Assembly (NCBI GenBank): GCA_018267435.1
Contig: JAFDYM010000409.1
Coordinates: 1 to 7,724 of the forward strand
DNA from: Bacteroidota bacterium
Lineage (GTDB): Bacteria > Bacteroidota > Bacteroidia > Chitinophagales > LD1
Direction of reading: 5' to 3'
Length of the DNA: 7,724 bases
Both the position numbers and the translations under genes were made by a program. The first letter of the stretch is position 1. Each line of letters starts with the position of its first letter. The notes under the pieces were generated by a model. The model was not told the origin of the DNA. It saw only the letters and a program-made list of their open reading frames with translations, and did no database searches. Below are positions 7,504 to 7,724 of the stretch, piece by piece.

Positions 7504-7508
7504 TAGCT

Positions 7509-7724
7509 ATGGAATACACCAAACTTAGGGAGAGGGACCTGGCATTTTTCCGCGGCCTATTGGGCGATGAATATGTAATGACTGGCGATGAAGCCATAGC
7601 CAAATACAGCCGCGATGAAACGGACGGCGTTTCTTTTCCGCCCGATGTAGTGCTGAAGCCGGCAGATACCGCGCAGATAAGCGCCATAATGAAATATTGC
7701 AACGAGAATAAGATTCCAGTATCG
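7509..7724 (+). CDS. FAD-linked oxidase, GlcD / D-lactate dehydrogenase-like, N-terminal part
   Basis: The first 72 codons of a gene that runs off the window edge with no stop. The sequence fits the N terminus of the GlcD/D-lactate dehydrogenase branch of the FAD-binding oxidoreductases: an amphipathic opening, then Y-S-R-D-E-T (the family's usual Y-x-x-D segment), then P-D-V-V-L-K-P-A-D-T-A-Q-I-S, which begins the FAD_binding_4 (PCMH-type) domain, and C-N-E-N-K-I-P-V. Full-length relatives are about 460-490 aa and oxidise glycolate, D-lactate or other 2-hydroxyacids with FAD in the cytoplasm or at the membrane. The substrate cannot be set from this fragment, and a fused Fe-S domain downstream cannot be excluded. 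The start is the first ATG in frame and gives the normal N-terminal length. It is transcribed away from gldM. Confidence 0.88.
   Translation, partial: MEYTKLRERDLAFFRGLLGDEYVMTGDEAIAKYSRDETDGVSFPPDVVLKPADTAQISAIMKYCNENKIPVS

Noticed and set aside
7251..7508. Looked for a remnant of gldL, a small gene or an RNA gene between gldM and the oxidase.
   Set aside because: No open frame with GldL-like membrane helices and no tRNA-like or other recognisable RNA structure was seen.
1..7724. Looked for mobile elements, direct-repeat arrays, CRISPR or phage/defence genes.
   Set aside because: No transposase or integrase-like products, no regularly spaced repeats, and all long frames are accounted for by housekeeping, secretion or exported proteins.

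Overview
The window looks like chromosomal DNA from a member of the Bacteroidota. The evidence is a pair of type IX secretion system (T9SS) core genes (gldM, gldN), a separate protein ending in a T9SS type A C-terminal sorting domain, Bacteroidota-style promoter motifs (TTG / TAnnTTTG-like) and start codons without strong Shine-Dalgarno sequences. Frequent ATA (Ile) and CTA (Leu) codons and moderate GC would fit a Chitinophagales/Sphingobacteriales-type genome, but that finer placement is inference.

Layout: (1) 1-252 is non-coding, with a 12-bp perfect palindrome followed by a promoter-like sequence. (2) 253-2115 (+) encodes a large secreted T9SS cargo protein of unknown function and ends at a very good rho-independent terminator (2141-2171). 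(3) 2322-4175 (+) is uvrC, the nucleotide excision repair endonuclease subunit, with all catalytic motifs visible. (4) 4172-4621 (-) is a small Cys-rich putative lipoprotein, convergent with uvrC; the two stop codons share one TTAA. (5) 4740-5564 (-) gldN and 5628-7250 (-) gldM form a two-gene unit transcribed gldM then gldN, with a hairpin between them and a terminator after gldN. (6) 7251-7508 is a divergent intergenic region. (7) 7509 to the window edge (+) is the start of a GlcD-like FAD-linked oxidase.

How they fit together: GldM is the periplasm-spanning part of the T9SS rotary motor and GldN belongs to the periplasmic/outer-membrane ring; the protein at 253-2115 is the type of cargo that T9SS exports, though it sits in its own transcription unit. 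The most unusual contextual point is that gldM is not preceded by gldL and gldK, its usual operon partners: a divergent oxidase gene lies there instead. uvrC, the oxidase and the T9SS genes have no evident functional link. I see no mobile elements, CRISPR arrays, tRNA or rRNA genes, and no defence-like or otherwise clearly novel system; the points worth a second look are regulatory and structural details plus two uncharacterised exported proteins.
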